Shown: positions 42,063 through 51,061 of the stretch, one piece after another | Layout of the letters: the number at the start of each line of letters is the position of its first letter | How positions within the stretch are numbered: position 1 is the first letter of the stretch | Assembly (NCBI RefSeq): GCF_012927305.1 | Contig: NZ_JABBGH010000001.1 | Location: 2,232,001 to 2,296,000, forward strand | DNA from: Hymenobacter polaris | GTDB lineage: Bacteria > Bacteroidota > Bacteroidia > Cytophagales > Hymenobacteraceae | Direction: 5' to 3' | DNA: 64,000 bases | Made by a program: the position numbers and the translations under genes | Notes under the pieces: generated by a model | What the model saw: the letters and a program-made list of their open reading frames with translations, nothing else | What the model was told of the DNA's origin: nothing | Database searches by the model: none

Positions 42063-44819
42063 ATGATACGTATTGGCATTTTCTTCGGGGGCACTTCGCG
42101 CGAGCGCGAGATTTCCTTCGCCGGCGGGCGCACCGTGTTCGACAACCTGGATAAGGGCCTGTTTCAGCCAGTGCCAGTGTTCGTGGATAGCCTAGGGCAT
42201 TTTATTTTGCTCGACTGGCAGTACCTCTATAAGGGCACCATCCGCGATTTTTTTCCGCCGCCCGCCGCCTACCCGCCCAGCCGCCACCCCTGGCAGCTCT
42301 ACCTCGAAAACCTGGGCGAGTTGACCGACGAGGCCCTGAACGACCTCATCAGCCAAGTAGGCCGCCGGGTGGAAGCCAGCGAGCTGCCGCGCCTCATGGA
42401 CTTTGCCTTCCTAGCCCTGCACGGCCCCGGCGGCGAAGACGGTGCCATCCAGGGCCTGTTGGAATGGGTAGGCGTGCCCTACTCCGGCTCCGGCATCCTG
42501 CCCTCGGCCCTAGGGATTGACAAAATCGCGCAGAAGCGCCTGATGCAGGCCGCGGGGCTGCCGACGCCGAAGTTTCGGGTGTTGTTTGGACCTGATTATA
42601 AGCCAGTCACGCTTTCTGAGCTTGTTAATGAATTAGGCTTACCATTAGTAGTGAAAGCTCCACGCCAAGGCAGCAGCCTAGGTATAAGTATCTTACGAGA
42701 GGAAGACCATGAGCTATTCGGAGCGGCCCTTGAGCGGGCATTGTTCCGCCGTACAGTTTCAAAACAAGAATGGAACCAGCTTAACAGTACAGAACAATTG
42801 AATTGGGTGCGGCAACTGGCTGATATTCGAGAGGGTATTGGAATGCCAGTTAAAGCCCTAGGCTTACCAATTGGTTCTGGCTTTTATGAAGGCTATTTGC
42901 AGGGCTCACCCTATTATGTACACGCCCATCCAGAGTCATTATTAACGTTTTTGAATGCTAGCTTCTCGGGCGAAAGTGACACAGATGGACCAGCCGAAAG
43001 TATTAGTATAGAAAGCCTCACCGGCGAAACGCAAGTCCTCGTCGAGCAATTCGTAGCTGGGCGCGAGTTCTCGTGCATCGTCATCGAGGACGAGAACGGC
43101 CAGCCCCTAGCCCTGCCGCCGACCGAGATTGTGAAGGGCAGCGAGGTATTTGACTACCGCGCCAAGTACCTGCCGGGCTTGGCCCGCAAGGTGACGCCCA
43201 TTGACTTGCCCGAGGCCGATATTGAGCGCATCAGGCAGCAGGCGCAGACGATGTTTAGCACCTTCGGCTTCGAGGTATACGCCCGTTTAGATGGCTTTAT
43301 TCAGGACGATGGGACAATTTTTCTCAACGACCCGAATACCACGAGCGGCATGCTACCGGCCTCATTCTTCTTCCACCAAGCGGCTGAGATTGGACTGAAC
43401 CCCAGCCAGTTCCTCACTTACATTATCCGCACCTCGCTGGCGGCCCGGCTACGCGCCGGTATGAAGCCTGGTACCTTACTTGGCCTACTCAACCCGCTAG
43501 ATATAGCAGTACATTCTAAAAGTTTCGACCAAGACGAGCGCATCCGCGTGGCCGTCATTATGGGCGGCTACTCGTCGGAGCGGCACATCTCGGTGGAGAG
43601 CGGGCGCAACATCTACGAGAAGCTAAGCAGCAGCACCAAGTACCGGCCCATTCCGGTGTTTCTGACCGGCAGCAGTGAGGACTTTCGGCTCTATGAGCTG
43701 CCCATCAACGTGATGCTCAAGGACAACGCCGACGACATTCGAGAGAAGATTGAGCAGGCCGAGGCGGGGCACGCGGCACACCCCATCCTGGCCCGCATCC
43801 GGCAGCAGGCCAGCGGCATCACCAGCACCTACGCGGGGCAGGCCATTGCCGCGCCGCGCCGCCTAGGGTTCGCCGAGCTGGCCGAGCGCGCCGATGAGGT
43901 GTTCATTGCCCTGCACGGCCGGCCGGGCGAGGACGGCGCCCTGCAGCAGCAGCTCGAAAAGCTGGGGCTGCCCTACAACGGCTCGGGCGTGGCCTCGTCG
44001 AGCGTCACCATCAACAAGTACGAAACCAACCGCCGCCTGCGCGAGGCCGGCCTGCACGTGGCGGCTCATCGCCTGGCCCTGCGCCTCGAGTACGAGGCCG
44101 ACCCCGAGGCCTTCTACCAGAGCCTGGAGGCCGAGTTCCCCTACCCATTCATCGCCAAGCCCTCGGACGACGGGTGCTCGTCGGCGGTGAAGAAGATTAA
44201 AAACCGCGCCGAGCTGGCGGCCTTCTGCGAGCTGATTTTCCGCAGCCAGGAAGACTTGCTGGCTGGCCCGGCCGGGGTACTGCACCTGGGTTTCAAAGAG
44301 GAATTTCCGCGCAAGGACGTATTCCTGGTGGAAACCCTGATTGGGCCCGACGGCGCGGCGCACTTCCTGGAAATTACCGGCGGGCTGCTCACGCGCTACG
44401 ACCAGCACGGCCAGCTCGAAGTGGAGGTCTTTGAGGCCAGCGAGGCCCTAGCCACCGGCGAGGTGCTGAGCTTGGAAGAGAAATTCCTGGCCGGTGAGGG
44501 CCAGAACATTACACCCGCCCGCTACGCCCCCGACCCCGAGGAGCGCCAGCGCATCTCGGAGGAGGTGAAGCGCACCCTGCGCCGCGTGGCCGAGGTGCTT
44601 GACATCCAGGGCTACGCCCGTATCGACGCCTTTGTGCGGGTGCGCCAGGCGGGCGCGGTCGAGGTGCTCATCATCGAGGTGAACTCGCTGCCCGGTATGA
44701 CGCCCGCCACCTGCATCTTCCACCAAACGGCGCTGGCCGGCTACACACCCTACCAGTTCATCGACCAGATTCTGGAGTTTGGCAAGCAGCGGCAAGCGAA
44801 GGCGCTGGCGATTGAGTAA
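42063..44819 (+). CDS. ddl: D-alanine--D-alanine ligase, tandem (two ligase units fused)
   Basis: A 918-residue protein made of two Ddl-like ATP-grasp units; such enzymes join two D-alanines for peptidoglycan synthesis. Unit 1 (about 1-485) opens IGIFFGGTSREREISFAGG and has VKAPRQGSSLGIS, but its metal site reads NDPNTTSGMLP instead of the usual E-x-N-T-x-PGM. Unit 2 (from about 494) opens VAVIMGGYSSERHISVESG and keeps AKPSDDGCSSAV and IEVNSLPGMTPAT, so it is probably the active half. The start is ATG 42063, not the upstream TTG. Part of unit 1 (42601-43020) is only about 48% GC. Confidence 0.92.
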   Translation: MIRIGIFFGGTSREREISFAGGRTVFDNLDKGLFQPVPVFVDSLGHFILLDWQYLYKGTIRDFFPPPAAYPPSRHPWQLYLENLGELTDEALNDLISQVGRRVEASELPRLMDFAFLALHGPGGEDGAIQGLLEWVGVPYSGSGILPSALGIDKIAQKRLMQAAGLPTPKFRVLFGPDYKPVTLSELVNELGLPLVVKAPRQGSSLGISILREEDHELFGAALERALFRRTVSKQEWNQLNSTEQLNWVRQLADIREGIGMPVKALGLPIGSGFYEGYLQGSPYYVHAHPESLLTFLNASFSGESDTDGPAESISIESLTGETQVLVEQFVAGREFSCIVIEDENGQPLALPPTEIVKGSEVFDYRAKYLPGLARKVTPIDLPEADIERIRQQAQTMFSTFGFEVYARLDGFIQDDGTIFLNDPNTTSGMLPASFFFHQAAEIGLNPSQFLTYIIRTSLAARLRAGMKPGTLLGLLNPLDIAVHSKSFDQDERIRVAVIMGGYSSERHISVESGRNIYEKLSSSTKYRPIPVFLTGSSEDFRLYELPINVMLKDNADDIREKIEQAEAGHAAHPILARIRQQASGITSTYAGQAIAAPRRLGFAELAERADEVFIALHGRPGEDGALQQQLEKLGLPYNGSGVASSSVTINKYETNRRLREAGLHVAAHRLALRLEYEADPEAFYQSLEAEFPYPFIAKPSDDGCSSAVKKIKNRAELAAFCELIFRSQEDLLAGPAGVLHLGFKEEFPRKDVFLVETLIGPDGAAHFLEITGGLLTRYDQHGQLEVEVFEASEALATGEVLSLEEKFLAGEGQNITPARYAPDPEERQRISEEVKRTLRRVAEVLDIQGYARIDAFVRVRQAGAVEVLIIEVNSLPGMTPATCIFHQTALAGYTPYQFIDQILEFGKQRQAKALAIE

Positions 44820-44822
44820 AAC

Positions 44823-44929
44823 AGACCGTCATGCTGAGCTTGCCGAAGCATCTCTACCGCGGCAGTAATTCCAAACGTTAGCATTACTACCGCGGTAGAG
44901 ATGCTTCGGCAAGCTCAGCATGACGGTCT
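44823..44929. repeat. Long palindromic repeat, copy c
   Basis: Arms of about 43 bp (AGACCGTCATGCTGAGCTTG through TACCGCGG) pair perfectly around a loop of about 20 bp. It lies between ddl and the PASTA gene. Confidence 0.9.
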
Positions 44930-44991
44930 ACTTTTGTCATTTGATACGATACTAGTCACTCGTTACTAGTAGTTAGTCCCTTAAAAAACAC

Positions 44992-45753
44992 ATGTCTTTC
45001 GCGAAGCCCGAAACCTGGTTCGACGTTGTTAAACACCTGCTGCTCATTGCAGTGCTGGGGGGCTTGCTGGTGGTGGGCTTCTTCTACGTGTACCTGCCCA
45101 TCACTACCCACCACGGCGAAACCATTGTGGTGCCCAAAGTAACGGGCATGAGCCTAGGCAACCTGGAGAACTACCTGAGCGAGCGCAACCTAGCCTACTT
45201 CGTGGACGACAGCAGCTACTCGGCGGGCCTGCGCCCCGGCACGGTGCTGACGCAGGAGCCCGCGCCCGGCGACAAGGTGAAGGAGGGCCGCAAAATCTAC
45301 ATCTCGGTGGCCATGAGCCGCCCGCCGGTTATCAAGATGCCCAAGCTTACCGACGGCTCGGTGAAAAACGCGCAGTTGATTTTGAAGAGCTACGACTTGG
45401 AAATCGGCCAGATACGGCTGGTGCCCAACATTGCCCAGAACGAGGTGCTGAAGCAGCTGGTGGGCGGCCAGGAGATAGCGGCCGGCGCGCCCATCGCTAA
45501 GGGCACCAAAGTAGACCTGGAAGTGGGCGACGGCCTAGGCAACCAGGAGTTTGAAGTGCCTAACTTGGTGAACATGCCCGAAGACGAGGCCCGCACCCTG
45601 CTGGCTGGCCAGCACCTGGAGGTAGGCGAGGTGTTTAAGCAAGCCGCCGAAGCCGGCCAAACGCCCGGCACCGTGGTGCGCCAGCGCCCGGTGGCCGCGC
45701 CCGGCGCCACCATCCGCATGGGCCAGCTGGTCGATTTGTGGGTGGCGGAGTAG
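44992..45753 (+). CDS. PASTA-domain membrane protein
   Basis: A 253-residue protein with one N-terminal membrane helix (LLLIAVLGGLLVVGFFYVYL) and about three extracytoplasmic PASTA repeats, seen as VVPKVTGMSLGNLENYL, KMPKLTDGSVKNAQLIL and EVPNLVNMPEDEARTLL. PASTA domains bind cell-wall fragments or scaffold division machinery. There is no kinase domain, as is usual in Bacteroidetes. The location downstream of ddl fits a cell-envelope role. Confidence 0.9.
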   Translation: MSFAKPETWFDVVKHLLLIAVLGGLLVVGFFYVYLPITTHHGETIVVPKVTGMSLGNLENYLSERNLAYFVDDSSYSAGLRPGTVLTQEPAPGDKVKEGRKIYISVAMSRPPVIKMPKLTDGSVKNAQLILKSYDLEIGQIRLVPNIAQNEVLKQLVGGQEIAAGAPIAKGTKVDLEVGDGLGNQEFEVPNLVNMPEDEARTLLAGQHLEVGEVFKQAAEAGQTPGTVVRQRPVAAPGATIRMGQLVDLWVAE

Positions 45754-45767
45754 GTCCTTTCGACAGG

Positions 45768-45859
45768 AAAAAAGACCGTCATGCTGAGCCTGCCGAAGCA
45801 TCTCTACCGCGCCGTATTGTTCGGTAGAGATGCTTCGATAGGCTCAGTATGACGGTTTT
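45768..45859. repeat. Long palindromic repeat, copy d
   Basis: AAAAGACCGTCATGCTGAGC and its slightly diverged complement (ending GACGGTTTT) flank a short loop. Left and right arms differ at several bases (CTGCCGAAG against GATAGGC), so this copy is older or less constrained. It follows the PASTA gene. Confidence 0.88.
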
Positions 45860-45943
45860 ATTTAGCCCCAAAACCTTACACGTTCCGGCGCCCATTCACG
45901 TTAGAAGTTCTCACTCCCTAGGCCCCTAGCCCCCTCGTAGCTT

Positions 45944-47926
45944 ATGCGTTCACTTCGACTCTTTTTCCTGCTGCCAGCCGTGCTGCTGGTGCTAGCTGCC
46001 AACGCGCAAGTGGTAATCGGGCCCCTAGGGGGGGATGCCTCGCGGCAGGTGGGGGCCCCGAATGCGGCGGCCACGCAGCGCACGGCAGCGCTGACGCTGC
46101 CTTTCTTCGACGACTTTGTGACGCCCCGCAACGGGCTGCCCAACGCCGCCAATTGGCAGGGCGCGGGCCCCGGCTACCCGGTGGGCGACGGCACCCTGAG
46201 GCGCTACGCTGGCGGGGGCGCCTACGTGAGCAACCGTCTGGCCGTGGCCCCACCCACGCGCGGCACCGTTACCCTCGACGGCCTGCGGGCCAACGGCCTG
46301 CCCTACAACCCCGGCTCGCCCACGGTGTACGGCGCCACCGATACGCTCACCTCGCAGCCCATCGACCTCTCGGGCCTAGGCCCCGGCAGCAACGTGTATT
46401 TGAGCTACGCCTGGCAGGCGGGCAGCGTGCAGGGTGCCCCGGCCAGCAGCAGTGGCAACGCGCCGGTGCAGTTGCTGCTGGAGTTTCTGGACCGCGACGG
46501 CATCTGGAACGGCATCTGGACCTTCAGCAGCCAGGGCAGCCGCACGGGATTTCGGCAGCAGATTTTTCCTATCAGCCAAGCGGCGTATCTCCACGGCAGC
46601 TTCCGGTTCCGGTTTCGGGCCACCGGCAACCAGAACCTGAGCCGCGACTCGTTTGGGCTCGACTACATCTACCTGAACAGCAACCGCTCGGCCGCCGACA
46701 CCACCTTCGCCGACGTGGCCCTGAGCCAGGGGCTGAGCAACCCGCTGCGGCGCTTTACCAGCCTGCCGGCCTGGCAATACGCGGCCGCCAGCACCTCGGA
46801 GCTAAGCCCCACCCTAGGGGCCACGGCCAACCGCCTCACGGCCACTACCACCGTAGCTAATCCCATCAACCCGTTACCCATTTCCTGGCAGGGCGTGGTG
46901 CGCGAGCTAAGTAGCGGCGGCTTTGGGCCGGCTACCTGGCTGAGCGGCAGCGGCACCATCAATGCCGGCGCCCGGCAGTACGCCATTGCGGGCAATGCTA
47001 CCACGGCCCCGCTGCCCAGCAGCACCGGCACCCGCCGCTACCGCTACCAGTTGCAGCTGCAAACCCAGGAAACCAACCCGCTGACGCTGGCCAACGACAG
47101 CCTGAGCCGCGACCTGGAACTGGCGGACTACTACGCCTTTGACGATGGTACGGCCGAGGCCTCGTTTAACCTTACGGCGCGCAGCATGGGTGGCATCAGC
47201 TACTTCGCCTACGCCCTCGACCTGAACAAGAACGACGCGGTGAAATCGGTGCGGCTGGCGCCCATCTTCAACAATATTCCGGTTGCGGCCCAGGGCGAGA
47301 ACTACGCCGACCGACCCGTGACGGTGGCCGTGTGGGCCGACAACAACGGCCAGCCGGCCGCCACGCCGCTGGCTACTAAAACCGGCACGCTGCTAAATCC
47401 GCTGAACCCAGCTAATAGTGGCACCAGCCTGCCGGTATTTCAGGAAATTGTGTTCGACCAGCCGGTGCCCGTGTCGGGGCGCTGCTACGTGGGCTTCGGG
47501 CAGGCATCGAGCGGGCAGTTTCTGGGCTACGGCTACGACCTCAACAACGCCGCGCCCGCCAGCGTGGTGTACCAGCAAACTGCCGGCACCTGGGCGCCCA
47601 CTACGCTGCCTCTGCCGGGCGCCTTGCTAATGCGGGCCGTTATGAACAACGGGGTACTGGCCACGCGGGCCGCCCAGGCCCTCAACGCCCAGTTTAGCCT
47701 CTACCCCAACCCGGCCGCCGCGGGCAGTACGGTGCTGGTGGCGGGCCCCGCCTTTCGGGCGGCCGCGCTGCTCGACGTGCTGGGCCGCCCGGTGTGGCAG
47801 CAGCCCGCGGCCGAGGCCGGCCAACCCACCCTGCGCTTGCCCGCTACCCTGCCGCCCGGCGTGTACCTGGTGCGCCTACCTTTGCCCGACGGCAGCGTGG
47901 CCACGCGCCGCCTCACGGTGCAGTAA
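45944..47926 (+). CDS. T9SS-exported protein with type A sorting domain
   Basis: A 660-residue secreted protein. The signal peptide is MRSLRLFFLLPAVLLVLAAN. The middle is Ala/Gly/Ser-rich beta structure, with YLSYAWQAGS-like strands and the phrase YYAFDDGTAEASFNL. The last 80 residues form a T9SS type A C-terminal domain (FSLYPNPAAAGSTVLV, then LPPGVYLVRLPLPDGSVATR). The cargo function is not recognised. It stands alone, downstream of palindrome d. Confidence 0.88.
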   Translation: MRSLRLFFLLPAVLLVLAANAQVVIGPLGGDASRQVGAPNAAATQRTAALTLPFFDDFVTPRNGLPNAANWQGAGPGYPVGDGTLRRYAGGGAYVSNRLAVAPPTRGTVTLDGLRANGLPYNPGSPTVYGATDTLTSQPIDLSGLGPGSNVYLSYAWQAGSVQGAPASSSGNAPVQLLLEFLDRDGIWNGIWTFSSQGSRTGFRQQIFPISQAAYLHGSFRFRFRATGNQNLSRDSFGLDYIYLNSNRSAADTTFADVALSQGLSNPLRRFTSLPAWQYAAASTSELSPTLGATANRLTATTTVANPINPLPISWQGVVRELSSGGFGPATWLSGSGTINAGARQYAIAGNATTAPLPSSTGTRRYRYQLQLQTQETNPLTLANDSLSRDLELADYYAFDDGTAEASFNLTARSMGGISYFAYALDLNKNDAVKSVRLAPIFNNIPVAAQGENYADRPVTVAVWADNNGQPAATPLATKTGTLLNPLNPANSGTSLPVFQEIVFDQPVPVSGRCYVGFGQASSGQFLGYGYDLNNAAPASVVYQQTAGTWAPTTLPLPGALLMRAVMNNGVLATRAAQALNAQFSLYPNPAAAGSTVLVAGPAFRAAALLDVLGRPVWQQPAAEAGQPTLRLPATLPPGVYLVRLPLPDGSVATRRLTVQ

Positions 47927-47935
47927 GCCTAGGGT

Positions 47936-48148
47936 ATGCCAGTACTTAAATCGCGGCGCAAGGCCGACATCGACCAAGCCCAGCGCGCATACTGGTGGGG
48001 CAAAACGCCGCTGCAGCGCCTAGCCGCCGCGGCGCAGCTCATGGCTGCGGCCCGCCGGGTATATGCCGCCAACCCCGCCAACCCGCCCCTGGCTCATGGA
48101 AACCGAGTATTTAAATCTGTTGCGCCTATTCCACGCCGAGCGCGTTGA
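47936..48148 (+). CDS. Small basic partner protein of the nucleotidyltransferase (putative antitoxin or adaptor)
   Basis: A 70-residue basic helical protein (MPVLKSRRKADIDQAQRAYW, then GKTPLQRLAAAAQLMAAARR). It overlaps the nucleotidyltransferase start by 53 bp, so the two genes are tightly coupled. I recall comparable small helical proteins preceding such nucleotidyltransferases in Bacteroidetes. This is the gene pattern of toxin-antitoxin pairs, but neither role is shown here. Confidence 0.6.
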   Translation: MPVLKSRRKADIDQAQRAYWWGKTPLQRLAAAAQLMAAARRVYAANPANPPLAHGNRVFKSVAPIPRRAR

Positions 48149-48539
48149 GTATGTAGTGGTGGGAGGATACGCCGTTATCGCGCACGGCTTTCCGCGCACC
48201 ACTGGCGATATTGACTTGCTCGTAAATCCTACCGTAGAAAACGCGCGGCGCGTGGTGGAAGCATTGAAAACCTACGGCTTCACCAGCGGCGAATTTGAGG
48301 AAGCCGACTTCACGACCGTACCTAACTTCTTGTCTTTCAGCCGCGCCGATTTATGGATTGATTTGCTTACGGAGGTGCAAGGCGTCAGCTTCGCGGAGTG
48401 CGCCACCAACGCGCTGGTGCTGGAGATGGAAGCCATTCCGGTGCGTTACATCAACCTAGGGGCCCTGCGCAAGGCTAAGGCCGCCACCGCCCGGCCCCAG
48501 GATTTACTAGACCTAGAAAATTTACCCCCTTCTCTTTAG
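48096..48539 (+). CDS. Nucleotidyltransferase (AbiEii/DUF6036-like)
   Basis: A 147-residue protein from ATG 48096. VVGGYAVIAHGFPRTTGDID shows the nucleotidyltransferase pattern GG-x-A-x4-HG-x2-R-x-T-x-DIDLLV, with the two metal-binding aspartates. Small proteins of this fold include toxins that add nucleotides to tRNA or protein and mobile-element defence factors. The upstream 70-residue gene overlaps it, and rhodanese follows after 5 bp. Classification within the fold is uncertain. Confidence 0.78.
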   Translation: METEYLNLLRLFHAERVEYVVVGGYAVIAHGFPRTTGDIDLLVNPTVENARRVVEALKTYGFTSGEFEEADFTTVPNFLSFSRADLWIDLLTEVQGVSFAECATNALVLEMEAIPVRYINLGALRKAKAATARPQDLLDLENLPPSL

Positions 48540-48544
48540 TTCCC

Positions 48545-48847
48545 ATGCTCGACATCACCCCCGCCGAACTGCGCCAGCGCCAGCAAGCCGCCGAACCCCT
48601 CACCATCCTCGATGTGCGCGAGCCTTGGGAAGTAGAGGAAAGCCGCATCGAAGGCAGCCAGAACCTACCGCTTGGCAGCCTGCCCCAGCACCTGGAGGAC
48701 CTGGAAAACCTCAAGAACCAGGAAGTTATCGTGCATTGCAAAAGCGGCGCCCGCTCGGCCGCGGCCCAGGCCTTTTTGCAGCAGCACGGCTTCAGTAACG
48801 TGCGCAACCTAGTGGGCGGCATCCAGGCCTACCAGGCCGAGAAGTAG
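48545..48847 (+). CDS. Single-domain rhodanese-like protein
   Basis: A 100-residue rhodanese (sulfurtransferase) domain. The active-site loop is CKSGARS with the catalytic cysteine, preceded by LTILDVREPWEVEE. It moves sulfane sulfur in the cytoplasm; the acceptor is unknown. The gene begins 5 bp after the nucleotidyltransferase and ends 3 bp before the palindrome at 48851. Confidence 0.93.
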   Translation: MLDITPAELRQRQQAAEPLTILDVREPWEVEESRIEGSQNLPLGSLPQHLEDLENLKNQEVIVHCKSGARSAAAQAFLQQHGFSNVRNLVGGIQAYQAEK

Positions 48848-48850
48848 TGA

Positions 48851-48978
48851 GCAATGAGCAACGAACAATAAAGCCCGTCATGCTGAGCTTGCCGAAGCAT
48901 CTCTACCGCGCATTACTGTTCGGTAGAGATGCTTCGGCAAGCTCAGCATGACGGGCTTTATTGTTCGTTGCTCATTGC
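48851..48978. repeat. Long palindromic repeat, copy e, extended arms
   Basis: The arms are unusually long (GCAATGAGCAACGAACAATA, continuing through AAGCCCGTCATGCTGAGC to the CTCTACC core) and pair almost perfectly over about 56 bp each. The right arm encodes the C-terminal residues and stop codon of RecQ. It lies between the convergent rhodanese and recQ genes. Confidence 0.92.
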
Positions 48979-50907
48979 CCCTAGGCGTCCGTCAGGGGCA
49001 TAGACCAGCTCGCCCAGTTCTACCAGCTCGCGCAGGGTGGCCGTTACGGCAGCAGTTTCGGCGGGGGCGTAGCGGGCCACTACGTCGCGGGGCAGCAGCG
49101 GCGTGGCTTGCAGCAGGGTCAGCAGCTGGTCGCGCAGGGCCGTGGTATCGGGGGGCGCCTGCTGGGCTTTTTTGCGCGCCAGGCACACGTCGCACACGCC
49201 GCAGGGCGGGGCATCGGGCTCGTCGAAGTACGCCAGCAGCAGCTGCTGGCGGCAGCGGGTGGTGGTGCCAGCATACTCCACCACGGCGGCGGTTTGCTGC
49301 TCAGTAAGTTGGCGGGCCTGGCGCAGGCGGCGCTCATCGAGCGGCAGCTGCGGCGCGTCGTAGCGCGGCGTCAGAAACAGGGCCTGGGGCAAGTCGCGCC
49401 GGGGCTGGTAGTGCAGCACGCCGGCCGTGTGCAGGTAGCGCAGCAGGCGCTCCACATCGGTGGTGCTCTGGCGCAAGTGGCGGGCCAGTTGGCTTTCCGA
49501 AATGGCTTGGAAGCCGGCAAATAGCTCACCGCCATACAGCCGCAACAGCGCCTTGATGAGCTGGTCGTGCTGCTCGTTGGCCACCTGAAACTGATATAAA
49601 TCCTGCTGGGTGCTGAGTAGCTGCACCCGCGCCGGCTGGCGTACGGCCTCGGTAAGCTGCACGAAGCCTTGCTGCTCCAGCACCTTCAGCGCGTGGTGGG
49701 CATCCACGGCCTTGAGGCGGTAAGTTTCGGCAAAGAGGCCTAGGTCGAAGTCAAAAGCCACTAGCTCGCCGCCGCCCACGGCCGTGCGCGAGTAGTTGGC
49801 CAGCGCCTGGTACACGCGCCGCACTACGTCGGGCGGCGGGTGGGCCAGGGCGGCCTGGCGACGCAGCGTGTCGGCATCGGCCGGGCCGCGCAGCAACACC
49901 GCGAAGGCGTAGAGGCCATCGCGCCCGGCGCGGCCGGCTTCCTGGTAGTAGGCCTCTAAGGTGGCGGGCGCGTCGAGATGCACCACGGCGCGCACGTCGG
50001 GCTTGTCGATGCCCATGCCGAAGGCATTGGTTGCCACGATGATGCGCGTCTTATCGGCTAGCCAGGCTTCCTGCACGCGGATGCGCTGCTCGGGCCCTAG
50101 GCCGGCGTGGTAGGCGGCGGCGGGCAGCTTCTGCTGCACCAGCCAGGTGGCCGTATCCTCGGCCTGGCGGCGGGTGCGGGCATACACGATGCCTGTTTTA
50201 CCCGGCCCGATGCCGCGCAGCACTTCCAGCAGGCGCTTCTGCTTGTCCTCGGTAGGCAGCACCGAATACGAGAGCTTGGGCCGGGCAAAGCTTTGGACAA
50301 AGACGCCGTAGCCGGGCCGAAAGGCGAGCTTCTGCACAATGTCGGCGCGCACCTGGGCCGTGGCGGTGGCCGTGAGGGCAATGCACGGCACCTCGGCCGG
50401 CAGCAGGGCCCGCAGCTCGGCAATGCGCAGGTAGGGCGGCCGAAAATCGTAGCCCCACTGCGAGAGGCAGTGCGCCTCATCCACGGCCAGCAAACTTACC
50501 TGCATGCGCGCCACGCGGGCCCGAAACAGGTCGGTGAGCAGACGCTCGGGGCTGACGTACAAGAACTTGATGTCGCGGCCGTACACGCAGTTGTCGAGCG
50601 TCTGGTCGATTTCCTGGTGGCTCAGGCCCGCGTACACCGCCTCGGCCCGGATGCCGCGCCGCCGCAGGTTTTCCACCTGGTCGCGCATGAGGGCGATGAG
50701 CGGCGACACCACCACGCAAATGCCCGGTCGGGCCAGCGCCGGCACCTGGAAGCACACACTTTTGCCGCCGCCCGTGGGCAGCAGCGCCAGCGCATCGCGC
50801 CCCGCCAGCACCGCCTCGATAATCTCCTGCTGCCCCGGCCGAAACTCCTGGTGCCCCCAGTGCTGGCGGAGCAGCCCTAGGGGCGTGGCAGTGGACAGGG
50901 TAGGCAT
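48958..50907 (-). CDS. recQ: RecQ-family ATP-dependent DNA helicase
   Basis: A 649-residue 3'-5' DNA helicase for recombination and replication-fork repair. Walker A is LLPTGGGKSVCFQVPAL, the DEAH motif is AVDEAHCLSQWGYDFRPPYL, and helicase motif VI appears as QEAGRAGRDG. The zinc-binding domain ends CGVCDVCLARKK. A short winged-helix-like tail follows; no HRDC domain was seen. I used ATG 50907, one codon after the GTG. The last residues (MSNEQ and stop) come from palindrome e. Confidence 0.95.
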   Translation of the reverse strand: MPTLSTATPLGLLRQHWGHQEFRPGQQEIIEAVLAGRDALALLPTGGGKSVCFQVPALARPGICVVVSPLIALMRDQVENLRRRGIRAEAVYAGLSHQEIDQTLDNCVYGRDIKFLYVSPERLLTDLFRARVARMQVSLLAVDEAHCLSQWGYDFRPPYLRIAELRALLPAEVPCIALTATATAQVRADIVQKLAFRPGYGVFVQSFARPKLSYSVLPTEDKQKRLLEVLRGIGPGKTGIVYARTRRQAEDTATWLVQQKLPAAAYHAGLGPEQRIRVQEAWLADKTRIIVATNAFGMGIDKPDVRAVVHLDAPATLEAYYQEAGRAGRDGLYAFAVLLRGPADADTLRRQAALAHPPPDVVRRVYQALANYSRTAVGGGELVAFDFDLGLFAETYRLKAVDAHHALKVLEQQGFVQLTEAVRQPARVQLLSTQQDLYQFQVANEQHDQLIKALLRLYGGELFAGFQAISESQLARHLRQSTTDVERLLRYLHTAGVLHYQPRRDLPQALFLTPRYDAPQLPLDERRLRQARQLTEQQTAAVVEYAGTTTRCRQQLLLAYFDEPDAPPCGVCDVCLARKKAQQAPPDTTALRDQLLTLLQATPLLPRDVVARYAPAETAAVTATLRELVELGELVYAPDGRLGAMSNEQ

Positions 50908-51061
50908 CACAACAAAAATACGGGTGGCCCACGCCCTTCCCTACTGCCGGGCCAGCCGCCCGGTGCGCGCAAGTAAACGTTTTTTTACAATTCTGCCCGG
51001 CAGCACTACGCGAATTTTGCATGCAGAAAGCAATCAAGTGTTTTCAGCAACAACCCTCTTC

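Noticed and set aside
50504..51061. Long N-terminal extension of the DUF1398 frame
   Set aside because: It lies opposite recQ, and the DUF1398 family start is the ATG at 51062.
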